64,000 nt of DNA from Zizania palustris. Lineage: Eukaryota > Streptophyta > Magnoliopsida > Poales > Poaceae. This document shows, one piece after another, positions 42,688 through 53,190 of this stretch. The notes under the pieces were generated by a model, which had not been told where the DNA came from, searched no databases, and saw nothing but the letters and a program-made list of their open reading frames with translations. Positions within the stretch are counted from its first letter, which is position 1; the number at the start of each line of letters is the position of its first letter. Where the stretch lies: assembly GCA_019279435.1 (NCBI GenBank), contig JAAALK010000286.1, forward strand, positions 38,253,712-38,317,711. Reading direction: 5' to 3'. Position numbers and translations under genes: made by a program.

Positions 42688-43278
42688 AATCATGCATATG
42701 TGTGAGTTGTAGAATTTTCTATCCTTGTGACATATATGAATGCTTTTATGCTTGCAATGCCATATTTGAAGTTCATGTACTTTTATATGTGTTTCTAAGG
42801 CTATACATTAAGGGGGAGTATGAGGTTACTCTTATATGTTGAAAATTGCTCATGTTGTTGAAAAACAAAATTTGAAAGTTTTTGGTACCCTCAAAATCCT
42901 ATCTTTGAGTTAAAAACAAATTTCTCCCATGATTTTATTTCAAGACATATTTTGAACTTTTGTCCAAAACAAAACTTATAGATATGGATCATATGATCAT
43001 TTTTCGTATTCAAATATTTTAACTTTATCCATCCTATCAAAAGATATTCAAAGAATTAAAGTTCAGACAAGTGTTCGGACAAGAGTTCGGACATGTTGAG
43101 AACATTGGCTGCAAACGGTTTCTTTTTGAACTTAAAAATTTGAAAACTTGATGTTTTATAAACCTTGGGAGTTATTCTAAGTTTCTGCAAAGTTTGAAAT
43201 TTTTCAAAATTATTTTGCTATATTTCTCACTTAAGCTCCTCTTTGTTCCTTGTTTTTAATTGCTGAGCTTTAGTGGTG

Positions 43279-43445
43279 TCGGTCAGACCGGGCCTACATG
43301 GCCGGTCCGACCGCCCTTGCTGAGTCGGTCCAACCGGGCCTACATGGCCGGTCAGACCGGGGCTCGGGCAGGGTTATAACTCCCCTCTCTATTCAGTTTT
43401 CTCTCCCCTCTATTATTCCTCTCCTCTCAAACCGAGTTCCTCTCC
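43279..43445 (+). promoter_or_regulatory. Putative internal promoter of the Copia-2 env-like gene
   Basis: Four GGTCNGACC-type palindromes (43279-43363) are followed 11 bp later by TTATAAC (43374-43380) and then a long CT-rich tract (43381-43445, CCCCTCTC and similar), which resembles a plant TATA box plus Y-patch. The order palindromes-TATA copies the layout of the LTR promoter. Function is inferred from sequence only. Confidence 0.45.
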
Positions 43446-43549
43446 TCCACTCTTGCCCCCAACCCTAGAAATTTCGTTTCATCGATCTTCTTGCCGGTCC
43501 AACCGGTGGATCTTCTCCGGTCCGACCTCGAGTTCATCTTCCCTTGCCG

Positions 43550-43974
43550 GTAAGAACTTCCTCTGATAAAATCCATTGTTTTTATCCTTTTGAAGGCTAG
43601 GGTTAGGGTTCTTGTTCATGGGCTTGCATGTCAACTTGCCAAGGCTAAATCCTCTTCAAACTCAAATTGTTAGCCTTGTGATACTATTTCCCATGCCTCT
43701 ATGCAATTTGATATGGCAAATTTTTGATTATAGAGAAATCTTGTGCAAAAGGGGATTTGTGCCCGGGTTGCTAGGCCGGTCAGACCGGTGGGCAATGGGC
43801 GGTCCGACCGACCATGTACTGGCGGTCAGACCGGCCCTATTACCTCGGTCAGACCGGCCTCCCAATGCCTGCCCCTCTTTTGCACATCATTGCTCATTGA
43901 TGATTTTGCCCTCTAACAAATTCATAGATTGTCTCAAATCTTTTTTCCTTATCTGGGTTAAATCTTTGATTCAG
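43550..43974 (+). other. Putative 5'-UTR intron before the env-like ORF
   Basis: A consensus donor GCCG|GTAAGA at 43550 pairs with a pyrimidine-rich acceptor TTTGATTCAG ending at 43974, just 2 nt before the env ATG (43977). If used, it would remove the second palindrome cluster and several upstream ATGs. It may alternatively serve as the acceptor for a spliced subgenomic RNA from the LTR. Confidence 0.4.
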
Positions 43975-43976
43975 TC

Positions 43977-45362
43977 ATGCCTCGCGCCGGCCGTTCTCAA
44001 GGAAATGAGCGTCGCTCAAAGTTTGTCGAGGACCGTGGCCAATCATCCCGGCACTTTCAAGATGACAGTGACGAAGACTTTGCCTATGAGGATGACAGCT
44101 CTGAGAATGAAGAAGAATTGGCACCTCAACCTCCAGCAGCTAGTGAAGATCCTTTTGCATCCTTGGAATTCAAGGTAGATGTCAGGAATCAAGAGAACTT
44201 TGCTCGTCTGCGCCACCACAATCAATTTCTCAGACCAAGAGATACATCAGATCAGCGGTTTCATACAAAGTTTCAGAAAGAGGTTTTCAACATTGCGTAT
44301 GAGAATCGTTCTTTGGCTCCTCATAAGTGGATTTCTTGGAGGGATCTAAGTGGAGAGGTTGCAGCTCTCAGAAACATATTTGGAACTGTTGGTATAAACA
44401 AAATAGTGAGTCTGAAGCAAGATTTCAATTGGGACATTATCCGTCAGTTTTATGCCACAGTTTTCATACCTGCTACTTGTGATTCTCTTACATGGATGAC
44501 TGGAGATATCTTTTGCATTGCTACAAAGCAAGAAATTCAGAGTGCTTGGGACATAAGATTCTCTTCTGGCCTCAGACTGCATGATGAGTTCACTCACAAT
44601 CCCTTGTCAGAAGAAGAGATGGCTCAATTCTACATCCCATCTGCTGCTCACAAGATTGGAGGGGTTACTGGAATGAAGACTCTTCATAGTGTGGCACATC
44701 GCATCCTGCGGCACTCTATTTTACCACGTCTAGGCAACAATGATGCTATTCGAGGTGTTGCTTGGACTCTTCTAGATGCAGTGATGACTGGAAAGAGGTT
44801 TGATGTCATTCATTTGATGCTATATGAGATGGCACTCTCAAAAGGAAGCCTCACTCTTGGAGTCTACTATGCTCCGTTTATCATGAGATTAATTTTGAGC
44901 AAAGTAGGAAATGTGAATGAGCGCCTTGATATCACTCACTCTCAGTACAGGCCTCGCTTCTCGGCCACTCCTTTGGCTCCAGCCGTCGATCCAGCTGATG
45001 TGGGAGCAGGACAGGTTCATCCTCAGGACATTCCTAGCAGCTCTTTTGCTCCTCCTCAGAGCTCTAGATCTGGTGCTTATTTTGGAATGGATGCCACCCA
45101 GTTCTTTGATCCAGTTCTTCAACAAGTAACAGCTGGCTTTCTTCAGTTAAATTCAAGAATGGATCAAATGGCTCTAGGACAAGAAGCTATCACCTCCCAT
45201 CTGCAAAGCCTTCAAGGGGGTCAAGAGCGTATCAACTCCAGGATTGACACTCTTTCTTCTCGAGTTGATCGTCTAGATTCATCTTCCTCAACAGGATACC
45301 CTCTTCAGTACCAGCGCCGTCGTCGTCGCCTTGATGATTCTCAGCCTCCTTCCCAGGATTAG
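43977..45362 (+). CDS. Copia-2 env-like ORF (plant transposon protein domain)
   Basis: 461 codons from ATG 43977, intact. Sireviruses often carry an extra ORF here, called env-like from its position. The N-terminus is basic and then strongly acidic (DDSDEDFAYEDDSSENEEE). The middle (about 90-320) looks like the putative plant transposon protein domain (Transposase_32), with FNWDIIRQFYATV, WMTGD and LHSVAHRILRHSI. The C-terminal ~80 residues are coiled-coil-like, with repeated ...QERINSRIDTLSSRVDRLDS, and end in an Arg-rich stretch. I see no signal peptide and no clear membrane-spanning segment, so a true envelope role is doubtful; a nuclear or RNA/DNA-binding role is equally possible. Repeated polypurine tracts follow it. 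Confidence 0.8.
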   Translation: MPRAGRSQGNERRSKFVEDRGQSSRHFQDDSDEDFAYEDDSSENEEELAPQPPAASEDPFASLEFKVDVRNQENFARLRHHNQFLRPRDTSDQRFHTKFQKEVFNIAYENRSLAPHKWISWRDLSGEVAALRNIFGTVGINKIVSLKQDFNWDIIRQFYATVFIPATCDSLTWMTGDIFCIATKQEIQSAWDIRFSSGLRLHDEFTHNPLSEEEMAQFYIPSAAHKIGGVTGMKTLHSVAHRILRHSILPRLGNNDAIRGVAWTLLDAVMTGKRFDVIHLMLYEMALSKGSLTLGVYYAPFIMRLILSKVGNVNERLDITHSQYRPRFSATPLAPAVDPADVGAGQVHPQDIPSSSFAPPQSSRSGAYFGMDATQFFDPVLQQVTAGFLQLNSRMDQMALGQEAITSHLQSLQGGQERINSRIDTLSSRVDRLDSSSSTGYPLQYQRRRRRLDDSQPPSQD

Positions 45363-45765
45363 TCTCTCTTTTTGGTTCTTGATGCCAAAAGGGGGAGAAG
45401 CAGTTTAAGCAGTTAGCAGAAGGGGAGAAGGCAGCAGAGGATTAAGGGAGTAGGTAGCAGTAGTAAGAAGGAATGTTTAGGAAGGATCAATCTTCTTTTA
45501 TCGCTATCTATCTATGGTTGTTTGTATAATTGCTTTCCATATCGTACTGAACTTATTTTGAACTATTTGCTTTTATTATGAGAAACTCTCTTTGCTTCAT
45601 TGAATGTGTGAATTGTGTTTGGAATTATATCTCATATCTTGCTCCATTTACTTGTACCCCGTCATTTATTCAGGGGGAGCTTTGCGCTTAATTGTGGATA
45701 CTTCTACTTTAACATATTTCTTTATCTCTGAAGTGTTTGTCATCAATTACCAAAAAGGGGGAGAT
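45363..45765 (+). other. Copia-2 3' untranslated region and polypurine tracts
   Basis: PPT-like copies AAAAGGGGGAG at 45387-45397, AGGGGAG at about 45421 and CAGGGGGAG at 45671-45679 precede the true PPT AAAAAGGGGGAGA at 45752-45764, which abuts the 3' LTR. With the 42811 copy there are five. Confidence 0.85.
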
Positions 45766-47216
45766 TGAAGATCTAGGCCCTATGTGAGTTTTGGTAATTA
45801 ATGATAAACATGCGTTTGAGGACTAATATTTTTCTTAAGTGTGAAGGAAATGAGTAGGTCCCGCGCAAATGGAGCACAAGATGGAAACCCGAAGATCTGG
45901 ACGTTTAAAGGTTACGGCAAAAGGTTTGAAGGAATCTAGAAATTGATCGAGGTGTTTGGAGCGATCAATTAGGCTAGGTTTAAATTTTGTTTTTGTCGTA
46001 CTATAAAGAGGGGTTGCATCTTGGTTATGAGTTGATTTTCAAGTGCCCAATTTGCATTGCATATAGTATCTTTTGATCATGTGTGATTGTTGCAAAAGTT
46101 GCTATTTTGGCAAAATCCTTGAAAAATCATTGCAGCATTTTGTTGGAGCTGTCTGACCCTGGCGGTCTGACCGACCATGTGGGTCCGGTCAGACCGGCTG
46201 GAGTTGGACGGTCCAACCGGCCAGGGGGCCGGTCCGACCGGGTTGCGCAGGGCAGAAAACTGCTGATTTACAGAGCCGACGGGAGCACTATCGGTCCGAC
46301 CGAGCCGATGGCCGGTCAGACCGGGTAGGGCCGGTCCGACCGGGCCAGCATGGCCGGTCAGACCGAGGCGTCCTGTCACATCAGTAAACGGCTAGTTTTC
46401 TAGCCGTTGCAGTTGAGGTCGGTCAGACCGGCCCAAGATGGGCGGTCAGACCGACATTGCGCAGAGAGCCACCTAACTTGTGTAACGGCTAGTTTTTGGG
46501 TGTGTGGCTATATAAACCTTTGCTACAGCTCCTTTGCTAGACTTTTGGCATTCATTTGAGCATACTTGAGCACAAGAGAGTCTCTCCCACCATTGAGCAC
46601 TAATTTGAGCACTAGTGAGGTTGGGAAGAAAAGGGGGTGATCAAGTGATTGAGTGAATTGCATTGCATTGGCATTTTGGCACTTGATCCTCTTCTCCTAG
46701 CTTTGATTGCAGCTTGTTACTCTTGGAGATTGCCATCTCCTAGAAGGCTTGGAGAAGAAACCGGTGATCTCTCCTAGAAGGTTGTGGAGGAGACCCGGGA
46801 GGTTGTGAAGGTTGGAGCTCGCCTATCCGGAGTGGAGAAGAGCTACCACTAGTGATCGAGGCCCGAGAGTTGCACTTCCGGTGCCGGCTCATCTTCAAGC
46901 TAATTTCTCTTTGAGAAATCCGAGGCTTGGTAAAGAGAGCGGTCAAGTGAAACTCGCCTCAACGAGGACGTAGGAAATTGGCAAATTTCCGAACCTCGGG
47001 ATAAAATTCGGTTGTCTCTTGTCCCCTTTACTTTGTGCAAGTATAATTGTGCAAGCTTACTTTTCTAGAGTAATTTACATTTCACCTTAGGTTGCACTAT
47101 TTGCTCTAGCTATTTGCTATCATTGTTTTAGATCCTTAATCACTGTTTAACTGAAATTGAATTAGTTTTGAAAACCGCCTATTCACCCCCCCTCTAGTCG
47201 GTACATCGATCCTACA
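45766..47216 (+). repeat. Copia-2 3' LTR
   Basis: 1451 bp, TGAAGATCTAGG to GATCCTACA. Palindrome cluster 46162-46454, TATA box 46509-46516. It holds 83 bp (around 46235-46320) that are missing from the 5' LTR; this segment is bounded by GGCCGGTC repeats. It is followed by the target duplication acacc (47217-47221). Confidence 0.95.
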
Positions 47217-48373
47217 ACACCGCCCTTAGACACAAGAAAATACAAGACATAATCGGGAATCCATAAGCAAAACATCATAAGGACTAATAGTTTAAAGTTT
47301 AAATAGTACTCAGCGGCACAAGGTAAAGAAGTTCAAAGTAAAAAATGCTGAATCGCCTCGATCGTCCTCCGCCGAACGTTATTAACACTCCGCATGATGG
47401 CTTGGTCTTGGGCGTCTAACCCTAGGACCGCTCGATCGCCTGGCGATGCCGATGAGCATGACGGACGATGTCGACAAGTTGGTGCTCCTTAGTTTGAATG
47501 CAGTCAGGGAAGGCCACCAAGATGTTCTCTTCGTCATCTATCTTTGCCCGAACTCCGTCAAGCCTCATGACTAGATCAGTCTCCTCTGACTTAAACTCAC
47601 CAAGGCACCGCAACGAGGTCGATGACTCATCATAGAGACTGTTCAGTTCGGTGCCACCGACATGTATCACTTCCTGATGCACCTTGGCTGTCTCCAGCTA
47701 TGACGCACGACTCACTCAATTAGCCATCCGCTGCTAGGCTCTCTGGATCTCTAGCCGATGGAACTCCAGGTACACCATCGACGTCAATACATCAACAAGC
47801 TTAGGGGAGAGGAAGGGCAATACGTCATTGAAATGACCCCGTATTGGACCTCAGTCATTGACCAAGGTCTCCATCGGGTCGCCAAGGTGACACATAATTT
47901 CCACCAAGACATCCCTCACCTCCAAAGACAGTTGAGCCACAATCGGCCCAAGGGCACTCATAGTCTAATCATCCTGAAGATATTGACTGATATCGAAGGG
48001 GAAATCTTGGACAAAAGACTGCAAAGGAGATGAAAGAGTTAGGCGGATGAAGCTAATCACATTAGGAGAACAAATACAAAGGATACTTACGTCAACTGGA
48101 CTGGCACTGTTAGCCGATTGCAGGTCACCATCGATAGGGGAAGCTATGACATCACCTTCCACCTCAACAAGGGGAAGGGTGTGCGTACTCTCTCCATCGA
48201 GGCTAGCCTGGGGGCAGGCAAGGCGGCAAGATCAAACATCGACTGCATCCAAGATTGATATAAGTCTCATAAAAAAACCCAAAAGAAATGAAGGTAAAAG
48301 GAGGTACCTGGAAAGAGTCATCAGCAGTAGCAGGCAAAGTTACGACGTTAGAAGGAGCAATAATGTTAGTAGT
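47217..48373 (-). pseudogene. Gypsy-D antisense gene, 3' part
   Basis: Region between Copia-2 and the solo LTR. On the minus strand, 48373-48308 continues the exon that the solo LTR interrupts (NIIAPSNVVTLPATADDSF), ending in a donor CAG|GTACCT at 48308/48307. Further left, ORF 47682-47422 (MHQEVIHVGGTELNSLYD) with an Arg/His-rich end looks like a later exon, but no domain is recognised. Decayed and incomplete. Confidence 0.5.
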
Positions 48374-50934
48374 TGAGAAACCAAGTGAGGCGTTCACTGT
48401 GGTTTTATCTTGATGATGAGTGATTGACAAGAGTGTCTTACTAATTTGGTTGATTGTGTGCGTCATGGTATGGGTTGCATGGAGTTACGTGTTTTGCTTG
48501 TCTCGTGTGTGCAGGGTTGAGATGCTTGTCAACTATCGATGGCGGGTGATCAGGGTCAGACAGGGAGTTTAATGCCAGATGGTTGAGGATGCCGGATGAA
48601 GTTGAAGGTGATCTCCGGCGAACACATGGAGATGAGGCAAGACATGGACGAACTGATGATCAAGACAACGCATTGACCAATTCAGTGAAAGGAAAGCCAG
48701 TGCAAGTGATAAGGCAGCTCGAGGGATCGAGAGCGGGAGAGACTTGCTGGAAGTCGAGTTCATGGACTGGCGACAATGTCAAAGATCTCGGAGGCTTTGT
48801 CGGTTTTGGCTGAAAACCGTCACATCAGAAAATGTTTTTAAATTCTAATAAATAGGAGTTTATTTTTCTGTTTAGTAGTCTAGTTTAAATGTAATCTTTT
48901 ATTATTTTTCGGAATTTTTAATTCTGAAAAATTATTAAAAGGATAGGGTCAATGATGTAATAATTTAGGAGTATAATTTTGTGTATTTTTTAGAATTAAT
49001 AATTCTGAAAATACATAATGGCAATTAGGTAAATACTTGGTCTTTTAACCCTATTGGCATTTTGTGGAATACCTTGAGGGGCTTGCCTATATAAAGGAAC
49101 CCATGCCTAAGGGTTAGGGCTGAACTTTTGGGGGCAACCTAACCATAAATTTTATTCATCTCTTCTTTGTGTGCTGTGTTTGCTTCCTTTTTCTTGCTCA
49201 AAGTTCCTTGAAGTTTTATTGTGATCTGATATAGTGCATTATTCCTTTTGTCGCTGGCTTCTACCGACCATGTGTTGTCCCAGAAGCAGCACAACGTCTG
49301 AAGCTATTTTTGCCAGCCATCAGCTGGAATAGAGCAGCGCCACGCGCATGCTCTGCGTCCCTGAACTGATACAACAGTGCCGACTGAAGCTTTTCTTCAC
49401 TGCTAGCCATCATCACTGTAGCGAACCAAGTTCATTTTCTGTTCGACTTTTTGGTACACTGAGGTTTGGTTTTCTTTGAATCTTTTTCAGATTTTGATTC
49501 TAGTTACTGTTCGTTGATTTGTCTCTCGGTTTTGGTTGCAAGAAGTCTTGATGTGTTCGCTATTCTTCATCCTAGATGAACAATAGCATCTCAGATACTT
49601 AGCCATGACTTGTTCTAATTGATCCTTATTCTGATTTTTTTTATTATTCCTGCTATTTATCAGATTGCTCTGAAAGCTTTTCTTTCGGGTATTGTTGTAG
49701 TTCTCCAAAGATGTTCCTGTTCACTAGTTTTATTCCTGGTTTTTGGTACCTTTTCTGTTGTGGGTCTTTTTGCTTCCGATTGATTCTATGCTATGCTGAT
49801 GAGAACACAAAGATTTTTCAGAGCAAACAAGAATTGTTCAGGTTTCTCTACAGTAATTAGCGCATATGTTTGGTCTTTACTTGTTATCACCAGTGAAAAC
49901 CTTGTGTAGTGTTGTCCTAGATTCAACACAACACTGCCATGCACTAGTGTTTTCAAGTTGTGCTACAGCAAGCTGCTGTTTCTTGATTCTGCTATTTCAT
50001 GTGTTTAGCACTGAACAATTCTCACTTGGATACTTATCTCTGATTAACAGTATTCACAAACAACATCTTCTGTCTGTTTAACTTTTTGCTATTGATTTTT
50101 GATGCAAGTTTAAAAGTTTCTGTGGAAGACCTTGGTTAGTCCTCTATGCCTTAACAATGTATTTTGATTGCTACCAACTCTGAGTGAATATATTCAGAGC
50201 TTTACTGCAGGCAGCCAGACACATTTGTGTTTGCATTTATACATTACACATTCCTGCATTAGTTCTGCGATTATCTACTCTTCGTTGAGCCATGGATCTG
50301 CTTAACATGTTATAAAATCAATCAGGACATTGTGTTTATGTTGAGGATGTATTGAATTTATTGTGGTCTTGTTGGTTTCAGGTCTCATATTGCTTGATTG
50401 CTCTTTTCTGAATTAGTTTGTCCTCTCAAGGAAGTTATCTATTGCAGAGATAGCACTTTCAGCTGAAGTTACCTGTAATCAGTACTAGATCACTGAAAGT
50501 TCATTTGTTACTTCTACTTTGTCTTTCTCAAATCGATTCTTGTGTTGTTTTAGTTGGCATATATGTAGACAATTAGATCTAGACAGATTTTTAAATAATC
50601 TTATTCTGAAATTTGGATTTTATCTGTTCTCTGAAAATATCTGAAGCCTATCGGTAACTCAGTTACCAATTGCCTTCTGTCGGAGATTGAGTTACCGATC
50701 TACATAATCAATCGGCAAACCATTTACTGACTTATACATATCGGCAATTGATACTCCGATCTAGAAGAAAAGTTCAAATTGCACTGATTATTGGTTTGGA
50801 TTTGTACAGTGATCATCAGTTGTGCTTTTGTAATCTTCTAGAGGTGTGTTGGGTGATCTGAACAGGCCATCAATTCGTGAGAATTTGTCGAGGCACCTAT
50901 TCACCCCCCTCTAGTCGCCTATTCTGATCCCATA
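48374..50934 (+). repeat. Solo LTR of a third Sirevirus-like family
   Basis: 2561 bp from TGAGAAACCAAG to CTGATCCCATA, flanked by perfect 5-bp duplications gtagt (48369-48373 and 50935-50939). The end matches the Copia LTR ends (TTCACCCCCCTCTAGTCG near 50900), but the last bases are CATA where the others have TACA. TATA box TATATAAAG at 49088-49096; hairpin at 48801-48819; inverted GGTAACT/AGTTACC repeats near 50650-50700. There is no internal domain, so it is a solo LTR left by LTR-LTR recombination. ORFs within show no domain. Confidence 0.9.
49088..49096 (+). promoter_or_regulatory. TATA box of the solo LTR
   Basis: TATATAAAG, 714 bp into the LTR, in the same CCTATATAAA-type context as Copia-2. 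It could still drive transcription into flanking Gypsy-D DNA. Confidence 0.75.
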
Positions 50935-53190
50935 GTAGTAGTCGTCGATTCGTTAGAGCCGATAGTAGCATTCTCTAGCATATCGACTCCAACGACCTCC
51001 GTGGTGATATTCTCAATGACTACTGCCAGTGAAGTACCAGCAGGGTCATCGTCCATATGGTCGAACACTACATAAAGGGGTGCGACATTGAGAGGAGGAG
51101 ATGAAGGCTGGAAAAACAAGAAGGCATTAAGCATCAAGATTGCAAGGAATCAAAAAATGTCATAGAATGATAAAGACAAACTTGAGCCGATGGGAGTACT
51201 TCGACAACCAGTGAAACGACAATGCTAGCCATGGGTGCAACCGAAGAAGCGAGCAGCGTCATATATAAGGAAAAGGGATTGAAAACAATAAAGCCAAATA
51301 GGGAAATTTTCATAAGGAAAAAATAGGGGGAACTTACCGGACATGATTAGGTCGAAACTAGGACTGTGGCTTAGTTAGATCAGGCCCTGGTAATCCATTG
51401 TGCAATGGCAGTCGACCTCTCCCACTTGCGCCTGGGGGCCTTAACCGTCTTTTTGTTAATCCACTCCATTGGAGTAGGAGCCCCACTACCTAGATTGGCA
51501 GTGGCCGATATCGGTCCATACGCTATCGACCGACCACTCTAAATCATCGAAGGCGCGTCAAAGTTGTCTTCCTGTAAACATGGAAAGGATCAGAATATAG
51601 AAGATGGAAAAAATAAGTTAAGAAGAGATAAGTCAAAGAAACCTCAGGGTTGATGTCCACGAAGGTAGGATCTAGCAGCAGACAACAACGCTTGTAGTGG
51701 AGATTGAAGAGGTGCTAGTATGTCTTAGCCCACTATCTCTTATAGGGGTCCGAGGCCACCCGACACGGTGTTAAAGAGTTGAGCGCACCCAAAGATATTT
51801 GATCGACCATCAAAAGAAGCTGATTATACTCCAGGATGCTTGTGACCTCACCCCGGATTTGGATCCGATCGACGAAGAACATGCTGATTGGTAGTTGGCT
51901 GAAGCTAAGCCATCGGACACATACCGTCGAATGATAGAACTCGTATGATGGTTTGCGCGCATAGCGAACTATGAAGTTGATTGGAAGAAGACAAGGAGAA
52001 ATGCAAGCAGTCAGCAAGTACATCAGCCAAAGATAGCCGATGTTGATGTTCATAGTATTCTAAGGATGAGTACACGAACCAGATTACATGGTCACAGGTG
52101 AAACTACAGTAGAAGGCCTTGAACCATCGGGCCAAGAGATCAGTGGACATCCTCATTCCCTCACGGCAGGCATCTGCCTCGCCCAAAGACGTGCACCAAT
52201 GAGTGGACGGTTGGGCAGATTCAGGGTAGTCAGAGGGGAATTGGAGAAGGTCAAAAGGAGGGCCAAAAGAGATTTTGGCTATATATACGTTGAGCCAAAG
52301 ATGAAGAAACCACAAAGGACCACTAAGGTGGCCCACTTCCTCACTGTCCGATAATCGAACTAAGGCATTGTGAAGGAGGTGGTAGAGGGAGCCAAGAAGA
52401 TATCGGCCTAAAGGGATTTTTACGTTGGCAGCCAATTGCTCGGCCATGAATTGAAGATGGCAAGTAGGCTCGAGGATGGATCCATAGAAAAGGAACCTCT
52501 AGAGACAAAGGTTGAGAAAGGCAACATGCTCTTGCACGCCAACAGGGTCGGTTTGTTTATTGTGAATCGAAATATATTTTGCCCACCCGCCACTCAACTT
52601 AGTGTCAAGACAATGAGAGAGCCTGGAAAGGAGGATAAGGGATTGACTTTTGCGGTCATATCAAGGGAAGTCGAAATAGCGATGTCGAGGAGATTGAGGC
52701 TCATCGGCCCGTGACAAAAAAGTAAGGCATTCAACGCATCATACCAAAGGTAATAAGAGGAAGCTAGCATAAGCTCATTTTTGTAGGGGTGGCAAGAGAG
52801 AGGTCAATGTAGTGTGATATACCAGTCAGCTCCTAGGATCTATGTTCCGATGCGGCAACCCGAAGGTACCAACTGTGCCAACCAGGAAGCAGAGAAGGGA
52901 AAGCCCTAAAGCTCTGGTTCCAATCTGACATGAGCATTTTTGAGTTTTTAAAAGGAATGTGTTGACTTTCAGCATTAATAAAGTCATTCGGATCAGGATC
53001 ACCCATCAGACACAACAAATAGCGGGAAGGATGGCTAGCAACAGGGATTAAGATTTGGTTCTTTAGGTTCTACAAAAGAAAAGAGAGAGAAGCAAATTTA
53101 AAGTAAATATAGCCAAGAACACCGAAGAACAACAAGAGAAGGAAGTGGTGTTGAAAAACTTACCTCAGGCATGAAGGTGTTGGTCACCAT
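50935..53190 (-). pseudogene. Gypsy-D antisense gene encoding a plant mobile domain protein, spliced
   Basis: Minus-strand gene opposite to Gypsy-D pol direction. Exon 1 is 53190-53164 (9 codons) with donor GAG|GTAAGT. Exon 2 starts at 53069 after TTTTGTAG and runs to about 51643 (donor GAG|GTTTCT). It encodes GWHSWYLRVAASEH, HGPMSLNLLDIA and GHLSGPLWFLHLWLNVY, typical of the plant mobile domain (aminotransferase-like) family. Exon 3 is about 51571-51338 (acceptor TTTACAG, donor CCG|GTAAGT). A further exon starts at 51107 (acceptor TTTTTCCAG) and is interrupted by the solo LTR; removing the LTR leaves the frame open. Stops and frameshifts make it non-functional. Related genes occur antisense in Tat-lineage elements; their role is unknown. 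Confidence 0.75.

Larger units (their letters stand above)
42688..43976 (+). other. Copia-2 pol-env spacer
   Basis: About 1.3 kb without a real ORF. It starts with AT-rich sequence and a PPT-like AGGGGGAG (42811-42818). Then come a palindrome cluster (43279-43363), a TATA-like TTATAAC, a pyrimidine-rich leader, a possible intron (43550-43974) and a second palindrome cluster (about 43770-43859) inside that intron. The ORF 43612-44178 (+) overlaps the env-like gene in another frame and lies mostly in the putative intron; I treat it as chance. Confidence 0.75.
36503..47216 (+). mobile_element. Copia-2: Sirevirus-like element with env-like gene and protease deletion
   Basis: A 10,714-bp element with LTRs of 1368 and 1451 bp, ends TG...CA, and perfect target duplication acacc (36498-36502 and 47217-47221). 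Order: LTR, PBS, gag (37923-40043), integrase-RT-RNase H (39973-42687), a non-coding stretch with palindromes and a promoter-like region, an env-like ORF (43977-45362), repeated PPTs, LTR. The LTRs differ by one substitution that I can see plus an 83-bp deletion, so it is very young. It lacks the protease and could not move by its own proteins alone. Confidence 0.95.

Noticed and set aside
43612..44178. 188-codon plus ORF overlapping the env-like gene start
   Set aside because: It lies in another frame, mostly in the putative intron and palindrome region, with no domain.
47422..47682. Independent host gene between Copia-2 and the solo LTR
   Set aside because: It lies in line with the Gypsy-D antisense gene on the same strand and shows no domain of its own; more likely a decayed later exon.
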